A stretch of 64,000 nt of DNA from Streptococcus equi subsp. equi (GTDB taxonomy: Bacteria; Bacillota; Bacilli; Lactobacillales; Streptococcaceae). The stretch lies in the NCBI GenBank assembly GCA_900637675.1, contig LR134389.1, forward strand, positions 1,364,001 through 1,428,000, read 5' to 3'. Positions 26,816-36,029 of this stretch are shown in pieces (position 1 is the stretch's first letter; every line of letters begins with the position of its first letter). The notes below the pieces were generated by a model that made no database searches, was not told where the DNA came from, and worked only from the letters and a program-made list of their open reading frames with translations. The position numbers and the translations under genes were made by a program.

Positions 26816-27946
26816 CTAATCTAAGATGAATTTTTCAGCGACAGAATCACCTAAAAAGAGGCCTTTTTTGGTCATTCTGATAAAGTCCTTGTCCTCTACC
26901 AAAAGCCCCTGATTCTGAAGCTCTCTCACAACAGGACCATAGCGTGACTCAAATGATAGGCCAAATTTTTCTTGAAACCGACTGACTGATACTCCTGATT
27001 TTTTTCGCAGACCAAGAAAAAGCTCCTCCTCCATCATCTCCTCCTTGGTGAGCACTTCCTCACTTAACCTAGCATTTCCATCTGCTACTGCCTTTAGGTA
27101 ATGCTGAATAGGAACCCGGTTGCGGTAACGAATCCCATCAAGATAGCCAGAAGCCCCTGCGCCACAGCCAAAATACTCATCATTATTCCAATACATCAGA
27201 TTGTGCCTGCTTTCAAAGCCAGGCTTAGTAAAATTAGAAATTTCGTAATGCTCAAAGCCACTGGCTTCCATTTCAGAAATAATATACTCAAACATCTCAG
27301 CTTCCAAATCCTCAGTGGGCAAATGGAGCTTGCCACGACGCATTTTGTTCATAAAAACAGTGTGATGCTCTAGGATAAGGCTATACAGGCTAAGGTGAGG
27401 AATATCTAAAGCAAGTGCCTTAGCCACATTTTCCTTGACCTGCTGCATGGTCTGTCCAGGCAAAGCATAAATGAGATCGATAGACATATTTTGAAAGCCT
27501 GCCTCCTTAAGACTAGCAATGGTCGTATAAATCTGAGCCTCAGTATGACTGCGTCCAATCTGCTTTAATTGCTTGTCATTAAAAGTTTGAACGCCTAGGG
27601 AAATCCGATTGACAGCCGATTGCCTTAATACTGCAATCTTATCCTCAGTCAAATCACCTGGATTGGCCTCGATGGTAAATTCTTCAAGCTGGTCTAGCTG
27701 TAGGTGCTGCTGCAAATGGCTCAGCAAATAATCAAGCTGATTGGCTGTTATGGCTGTTGGTGTTCCACCGCCAATATAAAGTGTCTTCAAGGAGCTGATC
27801 TGATAGGATTCAAATTCCTTAATCAGTGCCTCTAGGTAGGCATCGACAGGCTGATTTTTGATAAATACCTTAGAAAAATCACAATAGTAGCAAATTTGTG
27901 TGCAAAAAGGAATATGCACATAGGCTGAGGTTGGTTTTTTTGACAT
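26816..27946 (-). CDS. hemW: Heme chaperone HemW (radical SAM)
   Basis: A 376-residue radical SAM protein formerly labelled oxygen-independent coproporphyrinogen III oxidase. The Fe-S motif CxxxCxxC is visible in PFCTQICYYCDFSK (residues 14-27), followed by YIGGGTPTA. The HemW C-terminal domain is at about 300-376. Streptococci do not make haem, so a haem-transfer or other role is likely. It is 10 bases upstream of the thioesterase gene. Confidence 0.9.
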   Translation of the reverse strand: MSKKPTSAYVHIPFCTQICYYCDFSKVFIKNQPVDAYLEALIKEFESYQISSLKTLYIGGGTPTAITANQLDYLLSHLQQHLQLDQLEEFTIEANPGDLTEDKIAVLRQSAVNRISLGVQTFNDKQLKQIGRSHTEAQIYTTIASLKEAGFQNMSIDLIYALPGQTMQQVKENVAKALALDIPHLSLYSLILEHHTVFMNKMRRGKLHLPTEDLEAEMFEYIISEMEASGFEHYEISNFTKPGFESRHNLMYWNNDEYFGCGAGASGYLDGIRYRNRVPIQHYLKAVADGNARLSEEVLTKEEMMEEELFLGLRKKSGVSVSRFQEKFGLSFESRYGPVVRELQNQGLLVEDKDFIRMTKKGLFLGDSVAEKFILD

Positions 27947-28012
27947 GGTAATATTATATCATTTTAGCTCAGAAATTCATGCCAAGTGATTAGCTTTTTG
28001 ACATGTACTAAC

Positions 28013-28666
28013 CTAAGGCTGCTTCTTTTTCTCCATTCTCACAAAGGAATGACTACTCCCATTAGCATACTGCTCAAAGCTTGAGGTTGGCTGATAGCCC
28101 ATTTTTTGGTAGAGGCTTTGTGCGCCTTTATTAAAGCTAGCGACATTTAAAACATAGGTTTCTTGCGGATAAGTAGTGCTAGCAAAGGCTTCAATGCTGC
28201 CCAAAAAAGAAACACCATCTTCCTGACCAGTAGTATCAGGGGCCATACCAAGACCAATCTCAAGCTCTGATTCCTGTTCAAAAAAGCTGGCAAAGCCAAA
28301 AAGAACACCATTGCGAAGCACTTGAAAGTAATGCTCTCCACGCGCCTTGGGTGACAATATTGACTGATAGTCCTCAGGATCAGCAGTCATGCTATAGCAC
28401 TCATAAGCTGGGCTATAGATCCAGTCATGCGCAATGATTTCAGCACTATGCTGTGTCATCGGCATCAGGTAAAAAGAAGACTCAGACAATAAGCGATGAA
28501 AGGTCTTGTTGATATGCTTTATGCGACGCCGCTGCACATCAGGCTGATCTGTTTGATAAATGTAATTAGCATAGCCCTCCTGATATTCTGGAATCATTGT
28601 CAAATACAGCTTTTGGGTCAACTCATCAAGCTGACTAGCAATCCTATCCACTCTATGCTTTATCAT
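28013..28666 (-). CDS. GNAT-family N-acetyltransferase
   Basis: A 217-residue protein whose second half has the GNAT pattern: a strand-turn LEIGLGMAPDTTGQEDGVSF (atypical pyrophosphate loop) and YVLNVASFNKGAQSLYQKMGYQPTSSF (motif B). The first about 85 residues are helical and specific to streptococci. The start at 28666 has GGAGG 4-5 bases upstream. The substrate is unknown. Confidence 0.75.
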   Translation of the reverse strand: MIKHRVDRIASQLDELTQKLYLTMIPEYQEGYANYIYQTDQPDVQRRRIKHINKTFHRLLSESSFYLMPMTQHSAEIIAHDWIYSPAYECYSMTADPEDYQSILSPKARGEHYFQVLRNGVLFGFASFFEQESELEIGLGMAPDTTGQEDGVSFLGSIEAFASTTYPQETYVLNVASFNKGAQSLYQKMGYQPTSSFEQYANGSSHSFVRMEKKKQP

Positions 28667-28698
28667 ATTACCTCCAATTCTAATGCTGCTTGATAGCA

Positions 28699-28728
28699 TA
28701 AAAAGTGCCGAAGCAACGACACTTTTTC
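28699..28728 (-). terminator. Terminator after glmM
   Basis: On the minus strand AAAAAGTGTCG...CGGCACTTTTT forms a stem with a small internal bulge and ends in a T run. It separates the cdaA-cdaR-glmM operon from the GNAT gene. Confidence 0.8.
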
Positions 28729-28732
28729 TAGA

Positions 28733-30085
28733 TTAATCAAGGCCAATTTCCGCACGAACAACCGCTGCAATGGTATCAACATAATAGTCAACTTCTTCAT
28801 TGCTTGGTGCCTCTGCCATCACACGCAACAATGGCTCTGTGCCGCTAGGCCTTACCAAAATGCGACCATTACCAGCCATTTCTCCTTCCATCTGAGCAAT
28901 AACCTCAGCAATAGCAGGCACTTCCATAGCACGCTCCTTCATGCTGTTGTCAACACGAATATTAACAAGCTTTTGTGGGTAAATAGTGACCTCACTGGCC
29001 AATTCGGAGAGAGTTTTACCTGTCTCCTTCATGATTTTGGTGAGCTGAACAGCTGTCAGTTGACCATCACCAGTTGTATTGTAATCCATGATAATGACAT
29101 GCCCTGATTGCTCACCACCAAGATTGTAGCCGAACTGACGCATCTCCTCAACAACGTAACGATCACCAACAGCTGTTACCTTCTTATGAATGCCACAGCT
29201 ATCTAATGCCTTGTGAAAACCAAGGTTAGACATCACTGTTGTCACAATCGTATTTTTAGCTAGCAAGCCCTTCTCAGAAAGATACTTGCCTATGATAAAC
29301 ATGATCTTGTCGCCATCAACAATAGCACCATTTTCATCAACAGCAATTAAACGATCACTATCGCCATCAAAAGCCAATCCAATATCAGAGGCTGTTTCTG
29401 TCACCAAGTCCTGAAGCTTTTCAGGGTGTGTAGAGCCGATACCATCATTAATGTTTAATCCATTTGGATTCTCACCAATAACTGTAATGTCTGCATTTAA
29501 ATCTAAAAAGACATTACGAGCTGAAACAGAAGCTGCACCGTTAGCAGTATCAAGAGCTATCTTTAAACCGTCTAAATCTGCTCCAGTAGTAACCAAGAAT
29601 CTCTCGTACTTGCGCAAGCCTTCTGGATAATCAACCAAGGCTCCTAAGCCCTCCGCACTTGGACGTGGTAGGAGGTCCTCTTTGGCATCTAAGAGCGCTT
29701 CGATTTCTAGCTCTTGCTCATCAGCCAATTTAAAGCCATCACTCCCAAAAAACTTAATGCCATTGTCAAGAGCAGGATTGTGACTAGCTGAAATCATGAC
29801 ACCAGCACTAGCCTTTTCTGTACGGACCAAATAGGACACACCAGGAGTTGCAAGAACACCAAGCTTATAGACCTCTATCCCAACAGAAAGCAAGCCAGCA
29901 ATCAGGGCTGCCTCTAGCATTTCACCAGAGATACGGGTGTCACGAGCGACAAAAACTCTAGGCCTTTCAGTCTCATGCTGACTTAGCACATAACCACCGA
30001 ACCGACCAAGCTTAAAAGCAAGCTCTGGGGTCAACTCTACATTAGCCTCGCCTCGAACACCATCCGTTCCAAAATATTTTCCCAT
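28733..30085 (-). CDS. glmM: Phosphoglucosamine mutase
   Basis: GlmM converts glucosamine-6-phosphate to glucosamine-1-phosphate for UDP-GlcNAc and peptidoglycan synthesis. The 450-residue length is standard. The active-site serine is in [18 protein letters not shown] (near residue 100), the metal-binding loop is [10 protein letters not shown] near 240, and the phosphate-binding [11 protein letters not shown] is near 410. It is the last gene of the cdaA-cdaR-glmM operon. GlmM is known to bind and inhibit CdaA, linking c-di-AMP to wall synthesis. Confidence 0.96.
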   Translation of the reverse strand: MGKYFGTDGVRGEANVELTPELAFKLGRFGGYVLSQHETERPRVFVARDTRISGEMLEAALIAGLLSVGIEVYKLGVLATPGVSYLVRTEKASAGVMISASHNPALDNGIKFFGSDGFKLADEQELEIEALLDAKEDLLPRPSAEGLGALVDYPEGLRKYERFLVTTGADLDGLKIALDTANGAASVSARNVFLDLNADITVIGENPNGLNINDGIGSTHPEKLQDLVTETASDIGLAFDGDSDRLIAVDENGAIVDGDKIMFIIGKYLSEKGLLAKNTIVTTVMSNLGFHKALDSCGIHKKVTAVGDRYVVEEMRQFGYNLGGEQSGHVIIMDYNTTGDGQLTAVQLTKIMKETGKTLSELASEVTIYPQKLVNIRVDNSMKERAMEVPAIAEVIAQMEGEMAGNGRILVRPSGTEPLLRVMAEAPSNEEVDYYVDTIAAVVRAEIGLD

Positions 30086-30137
30086 AATTTATATCAGCTA
30101 AACGCTTCCTCCATTCCATTTTCCTAGCTATTATGCT

Positions 30138-31094
30138 TTATTTTTTAATTGTTGTCAACTGAACGGTTACTACCGAAGGCTCTATAGAAACCTGATTTGA
30201 AACCAAGCTGACCGTTTTGCTCGTGTTTTTGGTGACGTCAGAAATATTGACCTCTGCCACCACCTCATCAATAGTTTCAAGGACCTCCCGACTACCAGAA
30301 ATAACAGCGGTCTGCTTGGAGAGCTTATACTGGATATCTGACAGACTGTCATCCATTAGTCCAACTGCCTCGACTCGAATAGGAACTGATTTGGTGATTT
30401 TTTTGACAGAAACTGACAAATTAGCCTTGGCTGGATCGATCGCACTAGCTAAAATGGTACCATCGGCAGCTACTGCCTGCAGGGTTACTCGGCTGCTATA
30501 ATTAGCATCTAGCACCTGATCATCAGGTAATTTAGCGACAACATGATCTATCAAGGCAATAGTAGACTCATCACTTGTGACCTCAACCTTGTCAATACCT
30601 GTTTCAATTTTGCTAATCTCATAGCCCTTAGCCAGCTGCTTACTATCGACGCTGCCACGCACCGGAAAGGTCTTTGTTTTCTTATTTCCAATCGTTACCG
30701 AAATCTTATCAGGAGAAACAGTTGCTGTCACACCAGTAGGTAGATTGATAACCTTTAGGGTCACCGTTGCAGTACCTGGCTTACTCTTTGTTAGATCAGC
30801 TACGATCTTAAAGCTTCTAGTGTCACTGTTTACCTCTGAATCCAGCTTTATGCGGTTGGTAGAGGTCAGATAAACCTCTGCACCGTAAGAATAGCCGCTG
30901 ATGAAGTACTGATCACTATCATACTTGATATCAATAGGAACGTCCTTTAAGCTATGGGTGTAGGTTTCAATAGGGCTATAAATTTGAGAATTAGAATGAT
31001 TATGACTGCTAGAAGCAGCGGTCAAAAAAAGAATAATCGCAAAAAAGATTGACACTAAGCCCAGCCCAAGACGACTATTTAAAAACCTCTTCAT
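30138..31094 (-). CDS. cdaR: CdaA regulatory protein CdaR (YbbR repeats)
   Basis: A 318-residue extracytoplasmic protein anchored by an N-terminal TM segment (LGLGLVSIFFAIILFLTA). It is followed by about three to four YbbR-like beta domains, visible as recurring VPI.V / V.GS...L...VE patterns. It modulates the membrane diadenylate cyclase. The start overlaps the cdaA stop by 4 bases. Confidence 0.92.
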   Translation of the reverse strand: MKRFLNSRLGLGLVSIFFAIILFLTAASSSHNHSNSQIYSPIETYTHSLKDVPIDIKYDSDQYFISGYSYGAEVYLTSTNRIKLDSEVNSDTRSFKIVADLTKSKPGTATVTLKVINLPTGVTATVSPDKISVTIGNKKTKTFPVRGSVDSKQLAKGYEISKIETGIDKVEVTSDESTIALIDHVVAKLPDDQVLDANYSSRVTLQAVAADGTILASAIDPAKANLSVSVKKITKSVPIRVEAVGLMDDSLSDIQYKLSKQTAVISGSREVLETIDEVVAEVNISDVTKNTSKTVSLVSNQVSIEPSVVTVQLTTIKK

Positions 31095-31942
31095 TTAGCT
31101 TTGCCTCCTAAGATTTTTTTATACCAAGGTAATGTCGCACCGGGCTCATTCATCAAATGAGTCTTGAGAACCGCCTCAAGCTCTTCTGTTGAAAGGTCGT
31201 GTAAAAATTGACCCTTACGAGCGATAGAGACAGCTCCTGTCTCCTCAGAAACAATTATCGTTACAGCATCAGAATTTTCTGAAAGTCCAATTGCTGCTCT
31301 GTGACGTGTTCCAAATTCTTTGGAAATCGACATTGATTCAGACAAGGGGAGATAAGCACAGGCTGCAGCAATTTTATTGTTAGCCACAATGACCGCACCA
31401 TCATGCAGCGGTGTGTTTGGGATAAAGATATTGATCAATAGCTGACTAGAAATATCAGCATTTAGGGGAATTCCTGTTGCGATATATTCCTGCAAGGTCT
31501 GCGTTTGCTCAATAGCAATCAGAGCACCAATCTTCCGCGGTCCCATATAAGCAACTGATTTTAAGAGCGCATCAACCAGCATCTCCTCATCACTCAAGCT
31601 TTGCTTTTGCAAAAATACCTGTGTTGATCGGCCAAATTTTTCAAGCCCCGCTCGAATTTCCGGAGCAAAAATCACCACACCTGCAATCACTCCATAGGTG
31701 ATGACCTGATTCATCAGATAGGTTATAGTCGTAAACCCTATCCACTCGGCAATCACACGAATGATGATAAAGAATATAACCCCTTGTACCAAGGACATGA
31801 TCTTAGTTCCTGCCAAGGATTTAATAAAACGGTAAATCAAATAGGCTACTATTAAAATATCCAGCAAATGAACCACCAACATCAAGGGGTCATCAATCAG
31901 GCTTAGTAAAAATTTTGTGTCAATACTTGATAAATTACTCAT
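31091..31942 (-). CDS. cdaA: Diadenylate cyclase CdaA
   Basis: CdaA makes the essential second messenger c-di-AMP from two ATP. The 283-residue protein has three N-terminal TM segments (about residues 15-85) and the DAC domain with the LHDGAVIV (DGA) motif near 175 and TRHRAAIGLSE (RHR) near 210. It heads the cdaA-cdaR-glmM operon and is divergent from murT. The ribosome site is weak (GAGAA about 7 bases before the ATG). Confidence 0.95.
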   Translation of the reverse strand: MSNLSSIDTKFLLSLIDDPLMLVVHLLDILIVAYLIYRFIKSLAGTKIMSLVQGVIFFIIIRVIAEWIGFTTITYLMNQVITYGVIAGVVIFAPEIRAGLEKFGRSTQVFLQKQSLSDEEMLVDALLKSVAYMGPRKIGALIAIEQTQTLQEYIATGIPLNADISSQLLINIFIPNTPLHDGAVIVANNKIAAACAYLPLSESMSISKEFGTRHRAAIGLSENSDAVTIIVSEETGAVSIARKGQFLHDLSTEELEAVLKTHLMNEPGATLPWYKKILGGKAK

Positions 31943-32028
31943 ACAATTCTCATTTCTATGTCAGATAGATACCTCTAACATTATATCACGTTTCAAGATG
32001 TTTTCCCTATCTAAAATTTAAGAACTTA

Positions 32029-32037
32029 TGTTAAAAT
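32029..32037 (+). promoter_or_regulatory. Extended -10 immediately before murT (leaderless start)
   Basis: TGTTAAAAT: TG (32029-32030), then TAAAAT (32032-32037). The murT ATG is at 32044, where transcription would begin, and no ribosome-binding site precedes it. Confidence 0.55.
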
Positions 32038-32043
32038 ATTAAC

Positions 32044-33387
32044 ATGAAACTAAAGACACTACTCGCTATAGCAGCCGGAAGGACTGCGCAGCTCATTTTA
32101 AATAAAATCGGAAGAGGCTCAACCTACCCCGGACGATTGGCCTTGATGTGGGATAAGGATATTTTAGACACACTTGCCAAGGACTATGAGATTGTTGTTG
32201 TGACAGGGACAAATGGGAAAACCTTAACCACAGCTCTAACTGTTGGTATCCTAAAAGAAGCCTTTGGTGAGGTTTTGACTAATCCAAGTGGCGCCAACAT
32301 GATGACAGGGATTACCTCTGCCTTTTTATCTGCTAAAAGAAAAAAAACAGGCAAGCCTATTGCCGTCTTAGAGATTGATGAGGCAAGCCTTGCAAGGGTA
32401 ACAACATACATTAAGCCAAGTCTTTTTGTTTACACTAATATCTTTCGAGACCAGATGGATCGCTACGGTGAGATTTACACCACCTATCAGATGATTGTTG
32501 ATGGTGCTAGTCAAGCGCCGAAGGCAACCATTCTAGCTAACGGTGATAGCCCTATCTTTGCCTCAAAGGACCTGGTTAATCCTGTTAAATATTATGGCTT
32601 TGACACACCTAAGCATGAGCCACGCCTAGCTCACTACAACACTGAAGGCATTTTGTGCCCAAAATGTGAACAGATTCTCCGTTATCGTCTCAACACCTAT
32701 GCTAATCTAGGAGACTATACCTGCTTAAATTGTGATTTCCAAAGGCCTAAGTTGGATTACAAGCTAACGCAATTAACCAGCATTACCCATCATAGCTCAG
32801 CCTTTGTGATTGACGATCAGACTTATCGCATAAATGTTGGAGGACTCTATAACATCTATAATGCCCTCGCAGCTGTTGCTGTTGCTGAGTTTTTTGGCAT
32901 TTCTGCTGATCAGATTAAGGCTGGCTTCAATAAAAGCAAGGCTGTTTTTGGTCGTCAGGAAACCTTCTCCATCAACGGTAAAGCCTGTACGCTGGTTCTC
33001 ATTAAAAACCCTGTGGGTGCTAGTCAGGCACTAGAAATGCTGCGCCTAGCCGATTATCCCTTTAGCCTATCTGTGCTTTTAAATGCTGATTATGCTGACG
33101 GTATTGACACAAGCTGGATTTGGGATGCTGATTTTGAATTGATTAATCAAATGGACATTACTGAGATCAACGCCGGTGGGGTTCGGCATTCTGAAATTGC
33201 AAGACGCTTACGAGTGACAGGCTTTGATGAGGCTAAAATCACATCATTCGATAAGCTTGAAGGTATCATGCAAGCCATTGAAAACCAAGAGGCTGAGCAT
33301 GCCTATATCCTAGCGACCTATACTGCTATGCTAGCATTTCGTGAGCTGCTTGCCAGCCGCCACATTGTCGAAAAGGAGATGATCTAA
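32044..33387 (+). CDS. murT: Lipid II isoglutaminyl synthase, MurT subunit
   Basis: MurT with GatD amidates the alpha-carboxyl of D-Glu in lipid II, essential for peptidoglycan cross-linking in streptococci. The 447-residue Mur-ligase fold has the ATP loop [14 protein letters not shown] (near residue 54), EIDEAS near 117, a zinc ribbon with CPKCEQ and CLNCDF (about residues 205-235), and the C-terminal DUF1727 domain. Its stop overlaps the gatD ATG by one base. No ribosome site is present. Confidence 0.95.
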   Translation: MKLKTLLAIAAGRTAQLILNKIGRGSTYPGRLALMWDKDILDTLAKDYEIVVVTGTNGKTLTTALTVGILKEAFGEVLTNPSGANMMTGITSAFLSAKRKKTGKPIAVLEIDEASLARVTTYIKPSLFVYTNIFRDQMDRYGEIYTTYQMIVDGASQAPKATILANGDSPIFASKDLVNPVKYYGFDTPKHEPRLAHYNTEGILCPKCEQILRYRLNTYANLGDYTCLNCDFQRPKLDYKLTQLTSITHHSSAFVIDDQTYRINVGGLYNIYNALAAVAVAEFFGISADQIKAGFNKSKAVFGRQETFSINGKACTLVLIKNPVGASQALEMLRLADYPFSLSVLLNADYADGIDTSWIWDADFELINQMDITEINAGGVRHSEIARRLRVTGFDEAKITSFDKLEGIMQAIENQEAEHAYILATYTAMLAFRELLASRHIVEKEMI

Positions 33388-34175
33388 TGACCTATACCTC
33401 GCTACAATCTCCGGAAAATCGCGATTATCAATACGACCTTCATATTGCTCACCTTTATGGTAATTTGATGAATACCTATGGCGATAACGGCAATGTCTTG
33501 ATGTTGAAGTATGTCGCTGAAAAGCTAGGCGCTAAGGTTAGAGTTGATATTGTATCCATTGGGGATACCTTTGACCAAGATGATTATGACATTGTTTTCT
33601 TTGGTGGTGGTCAAGATTATGAGCAAGCCATTGTTGCTAGAGATTTGCCATCAAAAAAAGAGGCCTTAGCAGCCTATATTCACCAAAATAAGGTACTCCT
33701 TGCCATTTGTGGTGGCTTTCAGCTGCTGGGACAGTACTATATTCAAGCCAATGGCCTTAAAATCAATGGCATTGGGGTTATGGGACATTATACCTTAAAC
33801 CAAGATAATAACCGCTTTATCGGAGGCATTAAAATTCACAATGATGACTTTGACGAAACCTACTATGGCTTTGAAAATCATCAAGGACGGACCTTTTTAT
33901 CTGACGATGAAAAGCCTCTTGGACGTGTCATTTATGGAAATGGTAATAATAAAGAGGACCAAACTGAGGGCGTCCACTATAAAAACGTTTACGGCAGCTA
34001 CTTTCATGGACCAATCCTTTCGCGTAATGTCAGCCTGGCCTATCGCCTAGTCACAACTGCTCTCAAAGAAAAATATGGCTCGACTGTTTCCTTAGCGGCC
34101 TATGATAAGATCTTACAGCATGAGACCTCAGAGGAATACGCTGATGTTAAAAGCAAGGCTAGCTTTGACAGTTAA
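33387..34175 (+). CDS. gatD: Lipid II isoglutaminyl synthase, GatD glutaminase subunit
   Basis: A 262-residue class I glutamine amidotransferase (CobB/CobQ-like). The catalytic Cys is in [12 protein letters not shown] (near residue 110) and the catalytic His is in [10 protein letters not shown] (near 207). It supplies ammonia to MurT. Translational coupling with murT (TAATG) and GGAG upstream support the start. Confidence 0.95.
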   Translation: MTYTSLQSPENRDYQYDLHIAHLYGNLMNTYGDNGNVLMLKYVAEKLGAKVRVDIVSIGDTFDQDDYDIVFFGGGQDYEQAIVARDLPSKKEALAAYIHQNKVLLAICGGFQLLGQYYIQANGLKINGIGVMGHYTLNQDNNRFIGGIKIHNDDFDETYYGFENHQGRTFLSDDEKPLGRVIYGNGNNKEDQTEGVHYKNVYGSYFHGPILSRNVSLAYRLVTTALKEKYGSTVSLAAYDKILQHETSEEYADVKSKASFDS

Positions 34176-34704
34176 GTCCTTCTCATAGCCTGATTAAACC
34201 ACAACAGACATGCAAAACAGTTATTCCCGAATGAAAATATAGATTTAAATAGACACCCTCAATGTTTTTCCTATCATAAAATCCATAAAAGATAAGACAT
34301 ATTCTTGCAATAACTGAACATTGAAAGACAGAAAGCTTTCTGTCCTTACTAAACATCTTTCATGCGTCTGTCGTGCTGATCAAGCGAGATAACCCCAAAA
34401 AAGTGCTAGCACAGTAACAAAATGGCTATGACCATATGTCTGTGCAGCTCTACTGTCACTGCATAGACAGGCTAGAGGGGACGCCCTACTTGGTTCAGCG
34501 ATCTAGGGGTAGGTCTAGCTTGTTTGTGCTGAGTCTGTTTCGGTAGCAAAGATTGAATCCTGCTATAAGATACTCTCAAAAAGATTAACCCAAAAGCCTT
34601 GCAACACATTTAACGTTTTTAGGGATAAGTACCGATATGCAGACACATAGCAGGAGATCTATGTGTCTGGTACCAAAGGACACAAAAAACTAAAGTAACA
34701 CACT
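34176..34704. other. Long non-coding stretch after gatD
   Basis: About 530 bases with no credible gene on either strand. It holds a perfect 18-bp palindrome (34327-34344, GACAGAAAGC and complement) and a 10-bp inverted repeat around 8 bases (34641-34650 with 34659-34668, AGACACATAG) without a T tail. The origin is unknown; it could be a decayed gene. Confidence 0.5.
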
Positions 34705-34752
34705 AAAAGCCACATGATACCCATTTGATAGGGGGCGTCATGTGGCTTTTTT
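34705..34752. terminator. Bidirectional terminator between gatD and lplA
   Basis: Thirteen-base perfect arms (34705-34717 and 34738-34750) with a T run on the plus strand and an A-rich start that serves the minus strand. Confidence 0.85.
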
Positions 34753-34798
34753 CTATCTCACTGTTCATTACAAAAAGCCAAACCAGCTTCTTTTTGCA

Positions 34799-35788
34799 TT
34801 AGGCAACAATGGCCTTTGCCACCTCTTCTACTGTCATACGTGAGAAATATTGTGTTGTATCAATGGTTTGAAGACGCTCAAGCACATCAGCATACTCGTA
34901 TTTGCAACCAATGAGTAGGCTTTCAATATCCTGCACGTCCTTAATACCAAAGAAATCACCGTAGATCTTAAGATTCTTAATAACAGAATTTTCAACATTA
35001 GCAAAGGTTGAGATTTTACCGGCAGGGTAGCGAACATTACGTTCAATCGTGTATTCAGGTGCCTTTCCATAGGTCCAATCCCAGCTCCCAAATTGCTCCT
35101 CAGCCGATTGTTGAATCTTAGCCAGCTCGTCCTCTGACAAGACGTATTCTGTCATGTCTGGATAGGTCTCCTTCATTTTAACCAAAATCTTGTCTGAAAA
35201 TGCTTCTACGCTGATTTTTTCTGGCAGCTCATTTAAAATATTGGTCACGCGGGCTCGTACAGATTTGACTCCTTTGGACTCAATCTTATCCTTACTGACC
35301 TTGAGCGCATCACCAAGAACAGTCATATCCACATCAAACAAGAGACAGCCATGATGCATCATACGTCCCTTATAATAGGCTTGAGCATTGCCACAGATTT
35401 TCTTGCCATCAATTTCAATGTCATTGCGACCTGTAAAATTAGCCTTAACTCCTAAATCAGCCAAGGTCTCAATAACTGGCTGTGAGAAGGTTTTAAAATC
35501 AAAGGCTCCTTCTGTTGTTTTATTGGAAATAATCGTGTAGTTAAGGTTATTGAGATCATGGTAAACTGCACCACCGCCAGACAAGCGACGAACCACATGA
35601 ATACCATGCTGTTCGATGTACTCCTTGTTGATTTCCTGAATGGTATTTTGATGCTTACCAATAATAATAGCCGGCTCATTGATCCAGAGGATAAACAATT
35701 CATCCTCATCAACCAATTCTCTAAAGGCATAAGCCTCTAGAGCAATGTTAAAGGCAGGGTTGTGGCTCTTATTAACAATGTATTTCAT
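34799..35788 (-). CDS. lplA: Lipoate-protein ligase
   Basis: A 329-residue ligase that attaches lipoate to E2-type lipoyl domains using ATP. The motif RRLSGGGAVYHD (near residue 66), KICGNAQAYYKGRMMHHG (near 131) and the C-terminal accessory domain are clear. It lies directly downstream of the pdh operon, which encodes two lipoyl domains to be modified. Confidence 0.93.
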   Translation of the reverse strand: MKYIVNKSHNPAFNIALEAYAFRELVDEDELFILWINEPAIIIGKHQNTIQEINKEYIEQHGIHVVRRLSGGGAVYHDLNNLNYTIISNKTTEGAFDFKTFSQPVIETLADLGVKANFTGRNDIEIDGKKICGNAQAYYKGRMMHHGCLLFDVDMTVLGDALKVSKDKIESKGVKSVRARVTNILNELPEKISVEAFSDKILVKMKETYPDMTEYVLSEDELAKIQQSAEEQFGSWDWTYGKAPEYTIERNVRYPAGKISTFANVENSVIKNLKIYGDFFGIKDVQDIESLLIGCKYEYADVLERLQTIDTTQYFSRMTVEEVAKAIVA

Positions 35789-35972
35789 TTCTATCTCCTA
35801 TAGCGATAATCGTTATCATATTCTATTCTTTATTCTAATGGAAACTCTTACAAAAGACAAGCTAAAAGAGGCTAGCAAAAGCAAGGGAACTAGTAAATGC
35901 TTCCTCAATCAAGAACCATCTGCAAGCTAGCAGTAAAGCTTGATCTAACTTAAAGAGCCTTCCTTGTATCAA

Positions 35973-36006
35973 CGAAAGAGCTGAGAAATCTTTTTCCCAG
36001 CCCTTT
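35973..36006 (-). terminator. Terminator of the pdh operon
   Basis: On the minus strand AGGGCTGGGAAA (36004-35993) pairs fully, with two G-U pairs, to TTTCTCAGCTCT (35988-35977), followed by a short T-rich tail. It lies about 25 bases after the pdhD stop. Confidence 0.7.
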
Positions 36007-36029
36007 TTTATCGCAGCTATATAGCTAGC

